DNA of 62,237 nt from positions 1 through 62,237 of the forward strand of contig JAFQED010000026.1 in the NCBI GenBank assembly GCA_017415765.1, in the 5' to 3' direction. Positions 59,813 through 62,237 of this stretch are shown here, in pieces (positions within the stretch are counted from its first letter, which is position 1; each line of letters opens with the position of its first letter). A program made the position numbers and the translations under genes. Under the pieces are notes generated by a model. That model saw only the letters and a list, made by a program, of their open reading frames with translations. It was not told the DNA's origin and did no database searches. This DNA is from Desulfovibrio sp. GTDB lineage: Bacteria > Desulfobacterota > Desulfovibrionia > Desulfovibrionales > Desulfovibrionaceae.

Positions 59813-61382
59813 CAGAAAGCCCCGCGTATGGCAAAACAAGGGCTTTATCCCCTTCCGGCTGGAAGTGCTCACACCTGTGTTCATTGGCAGTGGTGATACG
59901 CTCTCTCCTCTGGAGTATGTCATCCGCAGGGAGGGCAGCAAAGCACGGCTTTGCCGCATTGACCTGCAAAGCTGGCTGATGGAACACGCTGCTGACCAGA
60001 GTGTGCAGAACGTCATCGCCACGGGGGATATTGCCCGCATCCGCCGTATGCTGGATGAGAAGCTGGACGAAAACATCTATGCCATCAGCTCCAGCCCCAT
60101 TGAGGATGTGACATTGGCCGATGAGCTGCGCCGTGCTTTTGGCGGGCAGCAGAACGCCCGTGGCGGCTTCCAGAAGGACAAAACCGGTGACGTGGATGCA
60201 GCCCTGCGTAATCCGGTGGACAGCTGCCTTTATATCCCCGGTTCTTCGCTCAAGGGGGCAATAAGCACGCCGCTCATCAACTGGCTGGATAAGCTGAGTC
60301 CAGTTTCGCTGTTGAACGCCATGAAGCAAGCCACTGAACGGCGCATGGAAAATCGCCTGATTGCAAAGCAGATGGAAAAAATGTTTGGCTCCATCAGCGA
60401 TCATGCCATGCAGGCCCTTAAAGTGTCAGACGTGGTCGCTCCCTTTGCGGCCTGCGCCGTGGTGCGGGCAAAGGAACGCAGCCGCAAGCCGGATAAGAAA
60501 GGTACCCCCAAAAAGCCGTGCGAAGTCATCCTGCCCGGCAGCGGTGAGATGTGGGGCCGCCTTATGCTGGACAGTGCCGGCGGCACACCCTGCATCACCC
60601 TGCCCAACGGGACAAACATCCCTCTGCCGGACATTATCCGCCACTGCAACGCCTTTTATGGCAAACGCTTTCTGGAGGAGAAAAACAAGTTCTACAGTCT
60701 GCCACATCTGAGGGAAGTCAGCACCGCACTCCGTGATGTGGAGGCCAGGGTTCTGGCACTGGATGGGCAAACCCTGCTTTTGCGTGTGGGGCATTACAGC
60801 CATGTGGAATGTGTAACTGTAGAAAACAATCAGCCCCAGACCCGCAAGGGTAAAAACGGCAGCCCCATGCCTTTTGGCACTACCCGCACACTGGCCAACG
60901 GCAAACTGCCCTTTGGCTGGGTGCTGTTGCATTTTTGCAGTATGGCAGAATACGAAAAGGGCTTGGAAAAGGCAGAAGCCCTGCGCCGCGCCGCTGTGCA
61001 TGAGCAGACACAACACCTTCTGCACCTGCGGCAAAAAGCGGAAGCCAGGGCCGAACAGGCTGTTACACTTGCGCGGCAGAAGGAGGCACGGCAACTGGCT
61101 GATGCACAGAGGGCCGCAGAAGAAAAACGTAAACAGCAGGAACTTGCCCAACGTATGGCTGAACTTTCACCGGAAGAAGCACGCTTGCTCCAGCTGGCTG
61201 TTGCACCTTCTGAGGCACTCTCCATGGAGATATACAAAGAGATGCACGGCTGGAACCCGGAAATGCAGTGCAAGGCCGCCGAAGCCCTGCGCGATTGCTG
61301 GAGAGCACTGGGCAAATGGTCTGGCAAACAGTCCGAAAAGCAGAAGGCCAAGGTCAAGGAAGTGGCGGCCCTTTTGGCATGA
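59805..61382 (+). CDS. csm5: Csm5 with an extra C-terminal helical domain
   Basis: 525 residues. Residues 1-385 are a Csm5 RAMP protein: FRLEVLTPVFIGSGDTLSPL at the start, the CLYIPGSSLKGAISTPLINW loop and a late NGKLPFGWVLLHF. Csm5 caps the crRNA 3' side of the complex and takes part in crRNA trimming. Residues 387-456 form a long charged coiled coil (LRQKAEARAEQAVTLARQKE), and residues 457-525 form a small helical domain (LSMEIYKEMHGWNPEMQCKA to the end). Typical Csm5 proteins are about 340-400 residues, so the tail is an addition of about 139 residues. It could recruit another protein or a trimming nuclease. Confidence 0.9.
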   Translation: MADRKPRVWQNKGFIPFRLEVLTPVFIGSGDTLSPLEYVIRREGSKARLCRIDLQSWLMEHAADQSVQNVIATGDIARIRRMLDEKLDENIYAISSSPIEDVTLADELRRAFGGQQNARGGFQKDKTGDVDAALRNPVDSCLYIPGSSLKGAISTPLINWLDKLSPVSLLNAMKQATERRMENRLIAKQMEKMFGSISDHAMQALKVSDVVAPFAACAVVRAKERSRKPDKKGTPKKPCEVILPGSGEMWGRLMLDSAGGTPCITLPNGTNIPLPDIIRHCNAFYGKRFLEEKNKFYSLPHLREVSTALRDVEARVLALDGQTLLLRVGHYSHVECVTVENNQPQTRKGKNGSPMPFGTTRTLANGKLPFGWVLLHFCSMAEYEKGLEKAEALRRAAVHEQTQHLLHLRQKAEARAEQAVTLARQKEARQLADAQRAAEEKRKQQELAQRMAELSPEEARLLQLAVAPSEALSMEIYKEMHGWNPEMQCKAAEALRDCWRALGKWSGKQSEKQKAKVKEVAALLA

Positions 61383-61606
61383 AGCAGGCGCGAACCTGTG
61401 AGCAGCGTGTCCCTTTTTTAGAAAACCCTGTGTTTTCAATATGTTACAAGTCTGCGACAAAACAGGTTCGCGCATGAAAAAAACCTGTGATCCCAGAATG
61501 TTATACCAATTTTTTTGCATGACACTACCAAATCTGACAAACTTTGCAGAGGTTCGCGAAAGACAGTCGGTAGCCTGTTGGTAATCAAGGAAAGAGAGGA
61601 GGAAGG
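61383..61606 (+). promoter_or_regulatory. CRISPR leader region
   Basis: 224 bases between csm5 and the first repeat, with an AT-rich middle (TATACCAATTTTTTT). The motif AGGTTCGCG occurs at 61464-61472 and 61550-61558, and inverted at 61389-61397. The repeat strand (see the array) puts transcription rightward, so this should contain the array promoter and any integration signal. No gene is present. Confidence 0.55.
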
Positions 61607-62237
61607 GAAGAAAGAGACCTGATTGATAAAGGGATTATGACGATAAAATCTCTTCATGCGGTTTCCCCTTGGTTGTTGTTGAGAAGAAAGAGACCTGATT
61701 GATAAAGGGATTATGACGCTTTCTCCTTTCGGTTTTGTTCTTGTTGAATTTCTTATATGAAGAAAGAGACCTGATTGATAAAGGGATTATGACGGGTATA
61801 GCCGTTCCTGTTGCCTTCGATGAAAAGAACTTGAAGAAAGAGACCTGATTGATAAAGGGATTATGACATCGAAGAACCCATAGCCTTAGCCTTTGCTTTA
61901 GCCATACGTGAAGAAAGAGACCTGATTGATAAAGGGATTATGACAAAAATCCTTTTCATTCATTGTCATATCTTGCATTGATTTGAAGAAAGAGACCTGA
62001 TTGATAAAGGGATTATGACGCACGGTAAATGCGCTGAAGCCGATGCCAGTTAGGAAGAAAGAGACCTGATTGATAAAGGGATTATGACATTTTCCAGTGT
62101 CATTCTAATTGACATAGTTTAAGCGAAGAAAGAGACCTGATTGATAAAGGGATTATGACGGCTTCCAAAGCCTTGGCAATTTGTTGTCTTTGCGAACAAT
62201 GAAGAAAGAGACCTGATTGATAAAGGGATTATGACGC
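61607..62237 (+). CRISPR. CRISPR array, nine repeats in window, continues past the right edge
   Basis: Nine identical 35-base repeats start at 61607, 61683, 61759, 61833, 61910, 61985, 62054, 62125 and 62201. Each begins GAAGAAAGAGACC and ends AAGGGATTATGAC. Eight spacers are 41, 41, 39, 42, 40, 34, 36 and 41 bases long. The last eight bases, ATTATGAC, suit a 5' handle made by Cas6, giving rightward transcription and a leader at the csm5 side. No repeat has degenerated, so the far end lies beyond the window. The spacer lengths suit type III-A. Confidence 0.98.

Overview
The window looks like a chromosomal segment of a Gram-negative, strictly anaerobic deltaproteobacterium, most likely a member of the Desulfovibrionaceae. 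That placement is an inference from gene content: a Ysc-family type III secretion system (T3SS), an iscR-nifU-nifS cluster, a bacteriohemerythrin, a DHH-CBS-poly(A)-polymerase fusion and a short MetH. No rRNA or tRNA gene was seen.

Positions 1-13344 hold a T3SS locus. A leftward operon (1-2495) encodes a hydrophobic translocator (cut by the window edge), its SycD-type chaperone, two tandem EspA-like secreted proteins and a small coiled-coil protein. A rightward operon encodes a 1022-residue effector candidate whose C-terminus matches the catalytic layout of cholera/pertussis-type ADP-ribosyltransferases, followed by its probable CesT-like chaperone. Good -24/-12 (sigma-54) promoters flank the 458-base gap between these operons and point outward. 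Next come sctW, a SycN-like chaperone, sctX, sctY, sctV, sctS, sctT and sctU, in Yersinia-like order but without sctR between V and S.

Positions 13341-22737 are fused to the end of the secretion operon by four successive ATGA stop/start overlaps. They encode a sigma-54 activator without receiver domain, a membrane-anchored SpoIIE/RsbU phosphatase, a two-sensor MFS transporter fusion, an unrecognised 497-residue protein, a fold-III PLP amino-acid racemase and an orphan periplasmic binding protein. I read this as a candidate undescribed sensing or small-molecule module wired into T3SS expression. It is the most interesting system here, together with the effector.

Positions 22926-53679 are mostly housekeeping: nitronate monooxygenase, OsmC, an M23 peptidase, folK, a Xer recombinase, the tRNA nucleotidyltransferase fusion, HIT, LapA, mutS, hpt, a TlpA-like thioredoxin, metH, rpoH-type sigma factor, TPR and LolB-like lipoproteins, rpiB, cysS, an M48 protease, HU, a nuclease, hemerythrin, nifS-nifU-Rrf2 and metA.

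Positions 53799-62237 begin with an IS3-family transposase remnant and a palindromic repeat that also occurs inside the T3SS operon. They continue with a type III-A CRISPR locus (cas6, csm1/cas10, csm2, csm3, csm4, csm5) and the first nine repeats of an array that runs off the right edge. Csm5 has an unusual helical C-terminal extension. No cas1, cas2 or csm6 lies in the window.
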